Program-made: the position numbers and the translations under genes
From: DATFTF01 sp963825175
Lineage (GTDB): Bacteria; Acidobacteriota; Thermoanaerobaculia; UBA5066; Gp7-AA6
Length of the DNA stretch: 64,000 bases
Reading direction: 5' to 3'
Assembly (NCBI GenBank): GCA_963825175.1
Contig: CAWGSA010000002.1
Span: forward strand, 558,001-622,000
Shown here: positions 56,139 through 64,000 of the stretch, one piece after another
How the letters are laid out: every line of letters starts with the position of its first letter
Position numbering within the stretch: position 1 is the stretch's first letter
Notes under the pieces: model-generated
Database searches by the model: none
Told to the model about the DNA's origin: nothing
The model's input: only the letters and a program-made list of their open reading frames with translations

Positions 56139-57635
56139 CTACCGCACGTCGGTCTGCGTCGCCTGCGGGTGCAGGAACACCGGCGCGCTGTCATGGGAAT
56201 GGGTATAGCTGCTGCTCGGGCTGCGCAGGTAGGGAAAGCCGGCGAGGAAGGGCTTGTCCGGCCCGTCGACGGAGTCTCCCAGCTGATTGTTGGGCGCGAT
56301 GTTGAAGGCCGGCTGAAGGACGCCCACGACCACCTGGATATCGATGTCCACGATGTCGTCCCAGGGGCGGCGGCCGTTGGGGAAACCGCCCTTGTCGCCT
56401 CCGAGAACGCCCATCCGATTGGTCTGATCGACCGGTGCGATCGGCGTGGGCGCGACCGCCAGGTTGATCCTGAGCTCGTCAGAGAAGACCTCGTTGGGCC
56501 GGCGCGTCAGCCCGTCCACTCCCAGGCCCAGCACCAGCATGTCGGCCCTCGGAGCGGCCGGAATGGTGACGATCGGAGAGAGGCCATGGATCACCCTGGC
56601 CAGCTCCGGATCCTGGTAGAACGGCATGAACTGCGCGTCGTCCTTGGGGGCCGTCGCGTTCCAATGGTCTTTGCTGCCGTACGGAATGATGACCTCGTTG
56701 ATGAGGGGAAAGCCGAGCCGTGAGACCTGCACGTAGGGGCCTGACACCGCGGGCTTGGCGCCGGTCGGCTGGTACACGCGGTTCTGCGGGACCCAGGTGT
56801 CCGACCAGACGCCGATGATCGAGTTGGGATCGGACGCCGCGGAAGGGAGCTGTCCGTTTTTCGTGACCGCCGCGAGCGGGATCTGCATGCCGATCGTGTG
56901 GGTGTTGAAACCGGCGACGCCGTTGACGCCGCCGCCATGGTTACCCGGCAGCGTCCCGGGACGGAAGTTCAACAAGTCACCCAGCCATCCCAGATCGACG
57001 AAGAACATGTCACTGCGGGGGCCGGCGAACACCCTGGTGTCGCCGTCGACGGGGTAGACGCCCGCGATGAGCCCCGAGCCCTGACTGTAGCCGTTGGGGA
57101 AGGTCTTGGGCCCGGCGTTGTTCGGAATCTCCAGGAGGCCCGAGCCGATCCGGGTGATGTTGGCGGCCGGCACGTCGTTGCCCGCCGGCCCGAGGATCTT
57201 GTCGATCGTGTAGGTGTAGTAGATGTTCGTGTTCGGATCGTCCAGCGCCGCCACGGGTCCCAGGAACTGCAGGAAGCTGTTCGGGTTGCGGACGTTCTCG
57301 GTGAAGACGAACCGATAGGTGATGTCCTCGACGCCGTCGCCGTCGTTGTCGATGTGAACCTGGTACCAGGCGTTCTCGTCGAAGTGAAAGAAGTTCGGAA
57401 AGCCCGAGGGATCTTCCAGGGGAATCCAGTTGGAGAGGATCGTCAACCGGTCCGTGACGATCGGGTCCCGGAAGGCGTAAACGTCGGTGTTGTCCCAGAG
57501 CGGGTACTTGGCGATGCCGGGGGCCTCGCGGTGGCTGGAAGCCAGCGCGGGAGCGGCTTGAATGAGAACGGCCAGGGCCAGGCCGAGCAACGCGCTCCAC
57601 CCCGAGCCGCGCTTGAAGAGTCCGTGGATCGTCAT
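56139..57635 (-). CDS. Exported DUF4331 protein
   Basis: 498-residue secreted protein of the DUF4331 family. Signal peptide (about 1-33) ends at 'ALASSHREAPGIAKYPLWDNTDVYAF', the characteristic 'SSHREAP' start of the mature family. Further signatures include 'DGVEDITYRFVFTENVRNPN', 'FAGPRSDMFFVDLG' and 'GFNTHTIGMQIPLAAVT'. Function unknown; family members are typically encoded beside ECF sigma factors, as here. 'aggaggagag' in front of ATG 57635. Divergent from the sigma factor gene across 140 bp. Confidence 0.9.
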   Translation of the reverse strand: MTIHGLFKRGSGWSALLGLALAVLIQAAPALASSHREAPGIAKYPLWDNTDVYAFRDPIVTDRLTILSNWIPLEDPSGFPNFFHFDENAWYQVHIDNDGDGVEDITYRFVFTENVRNPNSFLQFLGPVAALDDPNTNIYYTYTIDKILGPAGNDVPAANITRIGSGLLEIPNNAGPKTFPNGYSQGSGLIAGVYPVDGDTRVFAGPRSDMFFVDLGWLGDLLNFRPGTLPGNHGGGVNGVAGFNTHTIGMQIPLAAVTKNGQLPSAASDPNSIIGVWSDTWVPQNRVYQPTGAKPAVSGPYVQVSRLGFPLINEVIIPYGSKDHWNATAPKDDAQFMPFYQDPELARVIHGLSPIVTIPAAPRADMLVLGLGVDGLTRRPNEVFSDELRINLAVAPTPIAPVDQTNRMGVLGGDKGGFPNGRRPWDDIVDIDIQVVVGVLQPAFNIAPNNQLGDSVDGPDKPFLAGFPYLRSPSSSYTHSHDSAPVFLHPQATQTDVR

Positions 57636-57775
57636 CTCTCCTCCTTTTGCCTCCGGTCCGAGCGGCGTCTCGGACCCACTCTCTCGCTGGCAGCTACGGC
57701 GGGCGTAAGAGATTGGATTTCGGCCACTTCGCGTGATATCAAACCGATCCGGCGGGACGACCGTAGATCCAATCG

Positions 57776-58360
57776 ATGAGCTCTCCTCCGGGTGAAACCG
57801 ATCGCGCGCTGATGGCGCGCATCCAGGCCCGCGACGCGGACGCCCTCTCGCTGCTCTACGACCGCCATTCGCCGCGGCTGCTCGGGCTGGCCCAGCGCAT
57901 CCTCGGAACGACCGGCGAGGGGGAAGAAGTGCTCCAGGAAGTCTTCCTGTTCGTCTGGAAATCGGCGGCGAACTTCGACGCCGGGCGCGGCTCGGTCCTG
58001 GCGTGGCTCCTGGTCGCCACGCGCAGCCGATCGATCGACCGGCTCCGGGCGCGCCGTCCCGCGGCCCGCGCCGGGTTGATTCCGGTGGACGAGCTGCCGG
58101 ACCGTGCCGATCCGCGGGACGTCGAGTCCGACTCCGTCGAGCGCGAGTGGCAGTCGCTGTGCCGGGCGGCGATTGCGGAGCTCCCGGCCGACCAGCGGCG
58201 CACGCTCGAGCTCGCCTACTTCGAGGGCCTGACGCATCAGGAGATCGCGGCCCGGACGTCGACGCCCCTGGGGACCGTCAAGACGCGCGCCCGCCTGGGC
58301 CTGATGAAACTTCGCGAGCGTGTGCGCCCGTATCTCCGGGGAGGGACCGATGGCGCATAG
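57776..58360 (+). CDS. ECF RNA polymerase sigma factor
   Basis: Sigma-70-family ECF factor (194 aa). Region 2 (DRALMARIQARDADALSLLY ... EEVLQEVFLFVWKSA) and region 4 (AIAELPADQRRTLELAYFEG, 'GLTHQEIAARTSTPLGTVKT') are complete; the linker is short. Its 3' end overlaps the anti-sigma gene by 11 nt. Likely controls the divergent DUF4331 gene and itself, but no ECF -35/-10 pair was recognised. ATG 57776 gives a normal family start. Confidence 0.93.
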   Translation: MSSPPGETDRALMARIQARDADALSLLYDRHSPRLLGLAQRILGTTGEGEEVLQEVFLFVWKSAANFDAGRGSVLAWLLVATRSRSIDRLRARRPAARAGLIPVDELPDRADPRDVESDSVEREWQSLCRAAIAELPADQRRTLELAYFEGLTHQEIAARTSTPLGTVKTRARLGLMKLRERVRPYLRGGTDGA

Positions 58361-59126
58361 CGAGAGGTTCGAGGAGCTTGCCGCTCTGCAGGCCCTGGGA
58401 CTGCCGCTGGGCGAGGAGGCGGCGGATTTCGAGCGCCATCTGCAGGACGGCTGCCCGACGTGCGAAGAGCTCCTCGTCGATTTCCGGGAAGCCTCGACGG
58501 CGTTCGCGGAGGAGGTCCCGGCGCGAGAGCCGAGGCCGCAGGTCAAGGAGCGCGTGATGGCTTCCCTCGGGCCGGCGCGCGCGGTGCCCGCGCCCCCCGC
58601 TGCCGGCCCGTTTGTCCGGGCGCTGCTGGCGTTGGCCGCCGCGGTGCTCGTGGCGATCGTGCTCACGGACGATCTGCGTCTGCGCCGGCAGCGGGAAGAG
58701 CTTCAGAGCCAGACCGCTCAGCTCTCGCAGCACCTCGACAGCGCCCGCCGCGATCTCGCGCGCCGGGATCTGCGCGTCAGAGTCCTCGCCAGCGACGACG
58801 TCCAGATGCTGTTGCTGGGGGGCCAGGGCCCGCAGCCCTCGGCGCGCGCGAAGGTCTTCTGGAGCGAGAGAGCCAAGCGAGGGATCCTGGTCGCGGGAAA
58901 TCTCGCGCCGCTGCCGGCGGGCAAGCAGTACGAGCTGTGGGTCTTCGCGCAGGGAAAGCCCGTGCCCGCCGGCATGTTCGACGCCGATCCGGAAGGCCGA
59001 GCCCTGTTCGAATCGGCCGATCTCTCGTCGATCTCCGCGGCCCAGAATTTCGCCGTGACCATCGAGCCGCAAGGCGGCATGCCCCAGCCGACGGGCCCGA
59101 TCGTTCTGGCGGGGAAGGCCTCGTAG
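58350..59126 (+). CDS. RskA-type anti-sigma factor
   Basis: 258-residue membrane anti-sigma factor for the ECF sigma encoded just upstream. N-terminal helix plus zinc-binding-type 'FERHLQDGCPTCEELL', a transmembrane helix (ALLALAAAVLVAIVL, about residue 95), a coiled coil (QREELQSQTAQLSQHLDSAR) and a periplasmic RskA domain with 'LPAGKQYELWVFAQGKPVPA'. ATG 58350 overlaps the sigma stop and has 'ggaggga' upstream, so translation is coupled. Confidence 0.9.
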   Translation: MAHSERFEELAALQALGLPLGEEAADFERHLQDGCPTCEELLVDFREASTAFAEEVPAREPRPQVKERVMASLGPARAVPAPPAAGPFVRALLALAAAVLVAIVLTDDLRLRRQREELQSQTAQLSQHLDSARRDLARRDLRVRVLASDDVQMLLLGGQGPQPSARAKVFWSERAKRGILVAGNLAPLPAGKQYELWVFAQGKPVPAGMFDADPEGRALFESADLSSISAAQNFAVTIEPQGGMPQPTGPIVLAGKAS

Positions 59127-59152
59127 GCGGAAGGTGGAAGGCGGGAGGCGAA
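59126..59152. repeat. Heptamer-type repeat (gcggaag)
   Basis: Four degenerate units (gcggaag, gtggaag, gcgggag, gcgaag) directly after the anti-sigma stop codon. Confidence 0.45.
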
Positions 59153-59215
59153 GCGGCTCCCGCTGCGCGCGTTGCGCCTCGGGATCTGCGCAGCGGTCTC
59201 GCAGATAATGAGCGG

Positions 59216-60241
59216 ATGAAGGCTCGGACCGCGGGAATTGCGATCATGCTGCTCGCGGCCGCCGCCGCCGCCGCTCCCGAGCGGCCGAGGAAGTTTTCGT
59301 CTGTTCCGCTCGGCGTCGCCGTCGAGCTGGAGAAGAGCCCGAGGCCGGGGGCGCAGGAGAAGGTGTTCACGCAGCTGCGGGAATCGGGCGCCGCCGTCTT
59401 CGGGGTGGAAGTATCGTGGCCCGAGGCCGAGCCGTCGCCGGGCCAATACAGGATCGAGGACGCCGTGCGCGCGGCGCGGATCTTCCGGCAGTCCGGCGCG
59501 ATCGTTCATCTGGACATCCCGCTGGTCTCGGGCCGTGAGAAGCTGGTCCCCGCGGACCTCGCCGGCCTTGCCTTCGACGATCCCAAACTTTCGCTGCGAC
59601 TGGGGCACCTGCTGGACGCTCTCGAGCCGGCGTTGCGGGACTGCTTCACGCTCTCGCTGGGGAAGGCGGCCGACGTGTACTTCTCCGACAAGCCCGAGGA
59701 GCTGAAGGCTTACCGGCGTCTCTTCGACGGCGCCGTCGCCTTCTTGAAGCAGAAGGCGCCGGCTCTGCAGGTCGGGGTCACTACCCTGTCTCCGACCGAG
59801 AGCCCCGCGCCGGTGGTGGCCGCCGTGCTCCACCAGCACAGCCCGGTCCTCTTCTACATCTATGCTCCCTTCGAGAGCGACAAGTCCTTCGTGCATCGCC
59901 CGCCCAACGCGATCGAGCGCGATTGGCGTCGATTGCTGCTGCGGGCCGGCGGGCGCCCGATCGCGTTTCCCGAGGTCAGTTACTCCTCATCGTCGGAGAA
60001 CGGCTCGAGCCCCGAGATGCAGGCCGACTTCGTGCGCCGGCTGCGCGGTTTGGCGGCCTCGACGGATGCGCATCGGCTGCTGTTCGCCCGTTACGCGACG
60101 CTGCGCGACGAGCCTCCCCCTCAGACCAAGGGGCTCACTCCGGAAGTGATCCGGCGGGACGCTTTCTTCGGCAACCGCGGCCTGCAGAGGGTCGACGGAA
60201 CGCCCAAGCCGGCGTGGAAGGAGTTCGTGGCCGGGCATTGA
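59216..60241 (+). CDS. Exported glycoside-hydrolase-like (TIM-barrel) hypothetical protein
   Basis: 341-residue secreted protein (signal MKARTAGIAIMLLAAAAAAAP). The beta/alpha pattern 'VFGVEVSWPEAEPSPGQYRI' looks like the acid-containing strand of a GH TIM barrel, then 'GAIVHLDIPLVSG', 'LQVGVTTLSPTES', 'VLFYIYAPFESDK', 'RPIAFPEVSYSSSSEN' (Glu at the second catalytic position) and 'DAFFGNRGLQRVDGTPKPAW'. No exact GH family assigned. Not close enough to the sigma operon (89 nt, own start) to say it is a target. ATG 59216. Confidence 0.6.
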   Translation: MKARTAGIAIMLLAAAAAAAPERPRKFSSVPLGVAVELEKSPRPGAQEKVFTQLRESGAAVFGVEVSWPEAEPSPGQYRIEDAVRAARIFRQSGAIVHLDIPLVSGREKLVPADLAGLAFDDPKLSLRLGHLLDALEPALRDCFTLSLGKAADVYFSDKPEELKAYRRLFDGAVAFLKQKAPALQVGVTTLSPTESPAPVVAAVLHQHSPVLFYIYAPFESDKSFVHRPPNAIERDWRRLLLRAGGRPIAFPEVSYSSSSENGSSPEMQADFVRRLRGLAASTDAHRLLFARYATLRDEPPPQTKGLTPEVIRRDAFFGNRGLQRVDGTPKPAWKEFVAGH

Positions 60242-60368
60242 AGCGAGGCCGGGCAAGATCGGGTGCCGCGCTGTCGGATGCGGGGAGCCCGGCCTCGGAA
60301 GAGAGAGTTCAAAGGCGATCGGCGAGGTGAGCCGCCAGGGCCGATGGAACCGGCGCACCGGCTGCGGC

Positions 60369-60374
60369 TAGAAT
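60369..60374 (+). promoter_or_regulatory. -10-like box TAGAAT, leaderless start of fbp
   Basis: TAGAAT ends 7 nt before GTG 60382 with no Shine-Dalgarno, as at 42.5 kb. Confidence 0.5.
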
Positions 60375-60381
60375 TCCCCCA

Positions 60382-61377
60382 GTGCCCCCCATCACCCTGG
60401 ACCGTTTCATCCTGGAGAACGAGCACGCCCATCCGGGCGCCACGGGTGAGCTGTCACAGCTGCTCATGCGTTTCGGGCTGGCCGGCAAGCGCATCGTGCG
60501 AGAGCTCGCGACCGCCGGCTTGAAGCGCCAGCTCGGCTCCGCCGCGTCGGCCAACGCGTCGGGCGAGCGGCAGAAGAAGCTCGACCTGGTCGCCAACGAG
60601 ATCCTGGTCGAGACGTTCGACTACGGCGGGCTGGTCTCCATCGCGGCGTCGGAAGAGATGGATCGTCCGTTCGTCTATCCCGGCAAGGCCAACGGCGCCC
60701 GGTACGCGATCCTCTTCGATCCGATGGACGGATCCTCCAACATCGACGTGAACGGAACTCTCGGATCGATCTTCTCGGTGCGCCGGCGGGGGGAGCAGGG
60801 CGCCGCCGATCTTCTGCGCTCCGGACGCGAGCAGGTGGCCGCCGGATACATCCTGTTCGGTCCGGCGACCTTGCTGGCGTACACGTGCGGCGAAGGAGTG
60901 CATCTCTTCACGCTCGATCCGTCGATCGGCGAGTTCCTCCTGACCATTCGGTCCCTCCGGATGCCGGAGCGGGGACGGGGCTACGCGGTCAACGAGGGGC
61001 GTTCGGGCGGATGGGGCGCCGCGGACCGCGCGTTCGTCCAGTGGCTCAAGGAGCAGGATCCGGCGACGGGGCGCCCGTACTCCACCCGCTACTCGGGCTC
61101 GATGGTCGGCGACTTTCACCGGATCCTTCTGGAGGGAGGCATCTACCTCTATCCGGCCGACTCCCTGTCCGGAAAGCCGCGCGGGAAGATCCGCGTGCTG
61201 TACGAGTGCCATCCGCTGGCCTACGTCGCGGAACAGGCCGGCGGGGGCGCGACCACCGGACGGGAGAGGGTGCTCGACGTCGTCCCCGATGCCCTCCACG
61301 CCCGGATTCCCTTCGCCATCGGAAGCAGGACCGAGGTCGCGGTGTACGAGCGGTTCGTCCGCGACGCGACGGACTGA
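60382..61377 (+). CDS. fbp: Class I fructose-1,6-bisphosphatase
   Basis: Gluconeogenic phosphatase converting fructose-1,6-bisphosphate to fructose-6-phosphate (331 aa). Metal-site motifs are complete: 'VSIAASEEMD' (E-E), 'AILFDPMDGSSNIDVNGTLG' (D-x2-D-G-S) and 'YECHPLAYVAEQAGG' (Glu). 'SMVGDFHRILLEGGIYLYP' belongs to the substrate pocket. Start GTG 60382 follows a TAGAAT box. The TGA stop (61375) lies inside the first bases of the three-hairpin repeat array, which reads away from this gene on the opposite strand. Confidence 0.96.
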   Translation: MPPITLDRFILENEHAHPGATGELSQLLMRFGLAGKRIVRELATAGLKRQLGSAASANASGERQKKLDLVANEILVETFDYGGLVSIAASEEMDRPFVYPGKANGARYAILFDPMDGSSNIDVNGTLGSIFSVRRRGEQGAADLLRSGREQVAAGYILFGPATLLAYTCGEGVHLFTLDPSIGEFLLTIRSLRMPERGRGYAVNEGRSGGWGAADRAFVQWLKEQDPATGRPYSTRYSGSMVGDFHRILLEGGIYLYPADSLSGKPRGKIRVLYECHPLAYVAEQAGGGATTGRERVLDVVPDALHARIPFAIGSRTEVAVYERFVRDATD

Positions 61378-62259
61378 CACGTCGCTTCCGCTTGCTCCGA
61401 ATCTGCGCCTTCGGCGCACCGGTCTGCGGCTCGGCCGGATGCGGCCTCGACCGCAGACCTGATTCCTCGCTGCGCTCTCGCTCCCGCGGCGCGCGCCTCC
61501 TGCCCTCTGGGAGACTTCGCGCGCCGCGAACGGGAGCAGGAACGATCCGAGGACTGACACGTCGCTTCCGCTCGGTCGGGATCTGGCTTCGCCACCGCGG
61601 TCCGCTCGGCCGGATGCGGCCTCGACGGCCCGCCTGATCCCTCCCTCGCTCTCGCTCCCGCGGCGCGCGCCTCCTGCCCTCCGGGAGACTTCGCGCGCCG
61701 CGAACGGGAGCAGGAACGATCCGAGGACTGACACGTCGCTTCCGCTCGGTCCGGATCTGCTCCTTCGGAGCACCGGCGGTCCGCTCGGCCGGATGCGGCC
61801 TCGACGGCTCGCCTGATCCCTCCCTCGCTCTCGCTCCCGCGGCGCGCGCCTCCTCCCCTCTGGGAGACTTCGCGCGCCGCGAACGGGAGCAGGAACGATC
61901 CGAGGACTGACACGTCGCTTCCGCTCGGTCCGGATCTGCTCCTTCGGAGCACCGGCGGTCCGCTTGGCCGGATGCGGCCTCGACGGGCCGCCTGATCCCT
62001 CCCTCGCTCTCGCTCCCGCGGCGCGCGCCTCCTCCCCTCTGGGAGACTTCGCGCGCCGCGAACGGGAGCAGGAACGATCCGAGGACTGACACGTCGCTTC
62101 CGCTCGATCGGGATCTGGCTTCGCCACCGGCGGTCCGCTCGGCCGGATGCGGCCTCGACGGCCCGCCTGATCCCTCCCTTGCTCTCGCTCCCGCGGCGCG
62201 CGCCTCCTCCCCTCTGGGAGACTTCGCGCGCCGCGAACGGGAGCAGGAACGATCCGAAG
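61374..62259 (-). repeat. Five-unit tandem array of the three-hairpin element
   Basis: Five head-to-tail units starting (plus-strand coordinates) at 61374, 61554, 61728, 61907 and 62086, lengths 180, 174, 179, 179 and 174 bp, with no spacers. On the minus strand each unit has hairpin A (gctccc + gcggcgcgcg ... cgcgcgccgc + gggagc, inner ctccc/gggag), hairpin B around ggccg-catc-cggcc with a 9-bp outer stem, hairpin C with a gaa loop, and an end agcggaagcgacgtgtcag. Units 2/5 and 3/4 carry different hairpin C stems (tggc/gcca; tgctcc/ggagca), and unit 1 a third (tgcgcc/ggcgca), always complementary. Lengths not divisible by three argue against coding. The remaining gene-free bases to 62390 hold no recognised feature. 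Confidence 0.9.
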
Positions 62260-62390
62260 CGCTCCGGGCGCCGTAGAGAAGGTGCCGATGTTCCTCGCCG
62301 GATGAAGGAGACATGAAGACACCGACGGCGCTCGCGCTTTCCTTTCCGTGTCCTCCACATCCCGGTCTTCCCGGGACCAATGAACTTTCG

Positions 62391-63752
62391 CTACCGGGCT
62401 GGAGCTGCCGGCGGGCCCGGATCGCCGACGCGCCAGATGGCGTAGGGGCCGACCCGCTCTCCGCTCGGCAGGGATATGCGGTGGGCCACCCACACCGTGC
62501 CCGGAGCGCGCGCCGCGGCGAGCGTGCGGGCGCGGCAGTCTTCGACCTGGAAGTACCAGCGCAGCCACGGATGGACCCAGATCGATCCGGGAGGAAGCCG
62601 GCGGGAGCGCGGGAGCACGTTTCCCCACAGCTCGGAGTGCACGCGCGTGCCCGGCGGCAGGCGGCGCAGGCGCTCGACGACCGTGTTGAAGTCCGGATCG
62701 TCGTTCCAGAACAGAACCTTGCCGTCGAAGTCTTCGTCCGCGACGAGAACGACCGCGCGCGACGCGGTCAGCAGCAGGAGGAACGCGGCCGCCGCCGCGG
62801 TCATCCGCGGCCGGGCCGTTTCGAGAGCCCGGGCCGCCCCGACCGCGAGGCACGGGACGGCGGCGACGGTCTGCATCCACAGGAAGTTGGGATAGGCCAG
62901 GAGCGTGAAGCCCAGCGCGACGACGATCAGCCACAGGGCGCTCGGAGAGCGTCCCGGTTCTTCCGTCATGGAGGCCATGGCGGCGGGCACGAAGGCGGCC
63001 GCTATCATCGCGAGGGTGAAGAAGCTCGGCCCGAACGTCACCTCCTGGACCTGGAACGGCACCCGCAGGGTCCATCGCAGCATCTCTCCTCCGGCGCCGG
63101 CGAGGGTGAAGAGCGCGAGGGTGGCGAGGTAAGGAAGAGCGGCGAAGAGGCCCAGCTCGAAGGCCGCCTTCCCGCGCCGCCGCAGCAGCAGGGTCACGGC
63201 GGCCGCGATGAGCAGGTACGCCGCGGTCTGCTTCATCAGGATCGCCGCACCGATCGCCAGTCCGGCCCGGCGCCAGCGCTCCTCCGTGAGCGCGCGGGCG
63301 ATGGGCAGAGCCAGAGGGGCCATCAGGGCGGAGGGCCAGACGGCGTTGCCGCCGGCGACGAACAGCCACACCAGAAAGAACGCGGCGACGAGGCCGCGCC
63401 GCGGAATCGAAAGGGGTCGGGTCTCGACCAGAACCTGGGCGTGCGCCGCGAGGGGGCCGGCCAGGGCGAAGGCGCGAACGACCCACGTCTCCGGCCCCCA
63501 TACGCGAAAGCACAGGGCCAGAAGTCCGATCAGGCCCGGGGTATGGAGGAACTTGATGTCGCGGTAGAGGAGCATCCCGCGGGACCAGAGGTAGGCCGGC
63601 GTGGTGACTTCCGGCCACGCCGTCGTGCGCAGGGCCAGGGCCAGGGCCACATGGCACAGAAGCACGGCCGCTTCGAATCCCTGGACTCTGGCGGAGAAAC
63701 CTCGCTGGCGGAGGGCGCGTCGTGAATCCGTTCCGGCTGTCGCGCTGGTCAA
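62391..63752 (-). CDS. Multi-spanning membrane protein, GT-C glycosyltransferase-like
   Basis: 453-residue integral membrane protein with about 10 helices and a C-terminal periplasmic-looking domain (residues about 350-445: FWNDDPDFNTVVERLRRLPP ... IWRVGDPG). The first loop contains 'RGMLLYRDIKFLHTPGLIGL', which resembles the acidic first loop of GT-C / PMT-type transferases (mannosyl- or arabinosyl-like). Donor would be a lipid-linked sugar; acceptor unknown. The annotated start is TTG 63752; it overlaps the divergent next gene by 31 nt, so the real start may be further in. Confidence 0.65.
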   Translation of the reverse strand: MTSATAGTDSRRALRQRGFSARVQGFEAAVLLCHVALALALRTTAWPEVTTPAYLWSRGMLLYRDIKFLHTPGLIGLLALCFRVWGPETWVVRAFALAGPLAAHAQVLVETRPLSIPRRGLVAAFFLVWLFVAGGNAVWPSALMAPLALPIARALTEERWRRAGLAIGAAILMKQTAAYLLIAAAVTLLLRRRGKAAFELGLFAALPYLATLALFTLAGAGGEMLRWTLRVPFQVQEVTFGPSFFTLAMIAAAFVPAAMASMTEEPGRSPSALWLIVVALGFTLLAYPNFLWMQTVAAVPCLAVGAARALETARPRMTAAAAAFLLLLTASRAVVLVADEDFDGKVLFWNDDPDFNTVVERLRRLPPGTRVHSELWGNVLPRSRRLPPGSIWVHPWLRWYFQVEDCRARTLAAARAPGTVWVAHRISLPSGERVGPYAIWRVGDPGPPAAPAR

Positions 63753-64000
63753 GTCTGACGCGATCCTACATCGCTGCGCTGCTGTTCTTCGGCTGCGGCG
63801 CCGCGGGGGCGCGGGCCCACGAGCTCGGCACGATCCGCACGTTCGCCACGCTGGCCCGGGACGGGAGTTACGCGGTCGAAGTCTTCATCGACCGGGAGCA
63901 CCTGCCTCCGGGTTTCGCCGCGGACGCGGCGCCGACGCGGGAGCCGATCCGGGGACTCTCGCGCGAGCTCGCGGGCCGGCCCGCCGGGCGCATCCTGGCG
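63722..64000 (+). CDS. HupE/UreJ-like membrane protein, N-terminal part (runs off the window)
   Basis: Open frame of 93 codons from GTG 63722 to the window end, no stop. Signal peptide (LTRSYIAALLFFGCGAAGARA) followed by 'HELGTIRTFATLARDGSYAV' and 'EVFIDREHLPPGF', the start of the exported N-terminal domain seen in HupE/UreJ_2-type proteins, whose C-terminal membrane domain would lie beyond 64000. Role (metal transport or other) cannot be set from this part. Divergent from the GT-C-like gene. Confidence 0.55.
   Translation, partial: MNPFRLSRWSSLTRSYIAALLFFGCGAAGARAHELGTIRTFATLARDGSYAVEVFIDREHLPPGFAADAAPTREPIRGLSRELAGRPAGRILA

Noticed and set aside
61374..62259. CRISPR array
   Set aside because: Units of 174-180 bp follow one another without unique spacers, and no cas gene is present.
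62313..62400. Short open frame with 'aaggagac' before ATG 62313
   Set aside because: Good ribosome site, but beyond ~28 codons it is antisense to the GT-C-like gene and shows no domain; could be a chance site.
60454..63657. Long minus-strand open frame (over 1000 codons) across the repeat array
   Set aside because: It is open only because of high GC; it crosses the array, whose unit lengths are not multiples of three, and lies antisense to fbp.

Overview
The window is a high-GC (mid-60s %) chromosomal segment from a Gram-negative, didermic bacterium. It carries a BamD-like lipoprotein, TatA, FlgT-like secreted proteins and a type II/IV pseudopilin-like protein. Several traits together resemble soil Acidobacteriota: secreted proteins ending in a 'DVNGYF' module, a beta-propeller sensor kinase, a DUF4331 protein under an ECF sigma factor, and a radical SAM protein resembling tetraether-lipid synthases. 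That placement is inference; there is no rRNA or tRNA gene in the window, and I saw no phage, IS or CRISPR.

Layout. 0-5 kb: BamD-like lipoprotein, FlgT-like exported protein with a clear terminator, Fis-type HTH protein, tatA with an AmgK-like sugar kinase, and an exported cyclophilin. 5-15 kb: ThiO, a Tes-like radical SAM enzyme, RhlE-type helicase, YciH, a histidine phosphatase, an exported guanidino-hydrolase (PAD superfamily) protein, an S9-peptidase remnant and RecQ. 15-26.6 kb: TypA, two tandem secreted paralogues with signs of gene conversion, a PlsC-type acyltransferase overlapping a frameshifted MFS transporter, a CSLREA/beta-helix protein with a decayed copy upstream, and a long pseudopilin. 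26.8-33.6 kb: a minus-strand operon of radical SAM (TIGR03960-like), QueD/PTPS, propeller histidine kinase and LuxR-type regulator. 33.7-50 kb: secreted proteins, threonine synthase, RlmN, two diguanylate cyclases, ferredoxin, metallo-beta-lactamase fold protein, OsmC, Smr, CDGSH, and a metallopeptidase/ATP-grasp pair. 50-64 kb: chalcone-isomerase-like protein, halogenase-like flavoprotein, an OpuC-type ABC transporter (three genes with ATGA overlaps), ferritin-like Tat protein, DUF4331 protein, ECF sigma/anti-sigma pair, class I fructose-1,6-bisphosphatase, a repeat array, a GT-C-like membrane protein, and the start of a HupE/UreJ-like gene.

Three layers of non-coding structure stand out. 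(1) A ~175-180 bp, three-hairpin element occurs as five head-to-tail units at 61374-62259 and as dispersed single, inverted or partial copies at 4.7, 39.9, 49.3-49.6 and 55.0 kb; its stems differ between copies by compensating changes. (2) Short tandem repeats of about 7 bp, often as facing inverted arms, lie in many spacers and have entered two radical SAM genes in frame. (3) At least ten genes lack a Shine-Dalgarno but have a TANNNT -10-like hexamer 6-10 nt before the start codon, as expected for leaderless or near-leaderless mRNAs, while many genes for secreted proteins have good AGGAG sites.
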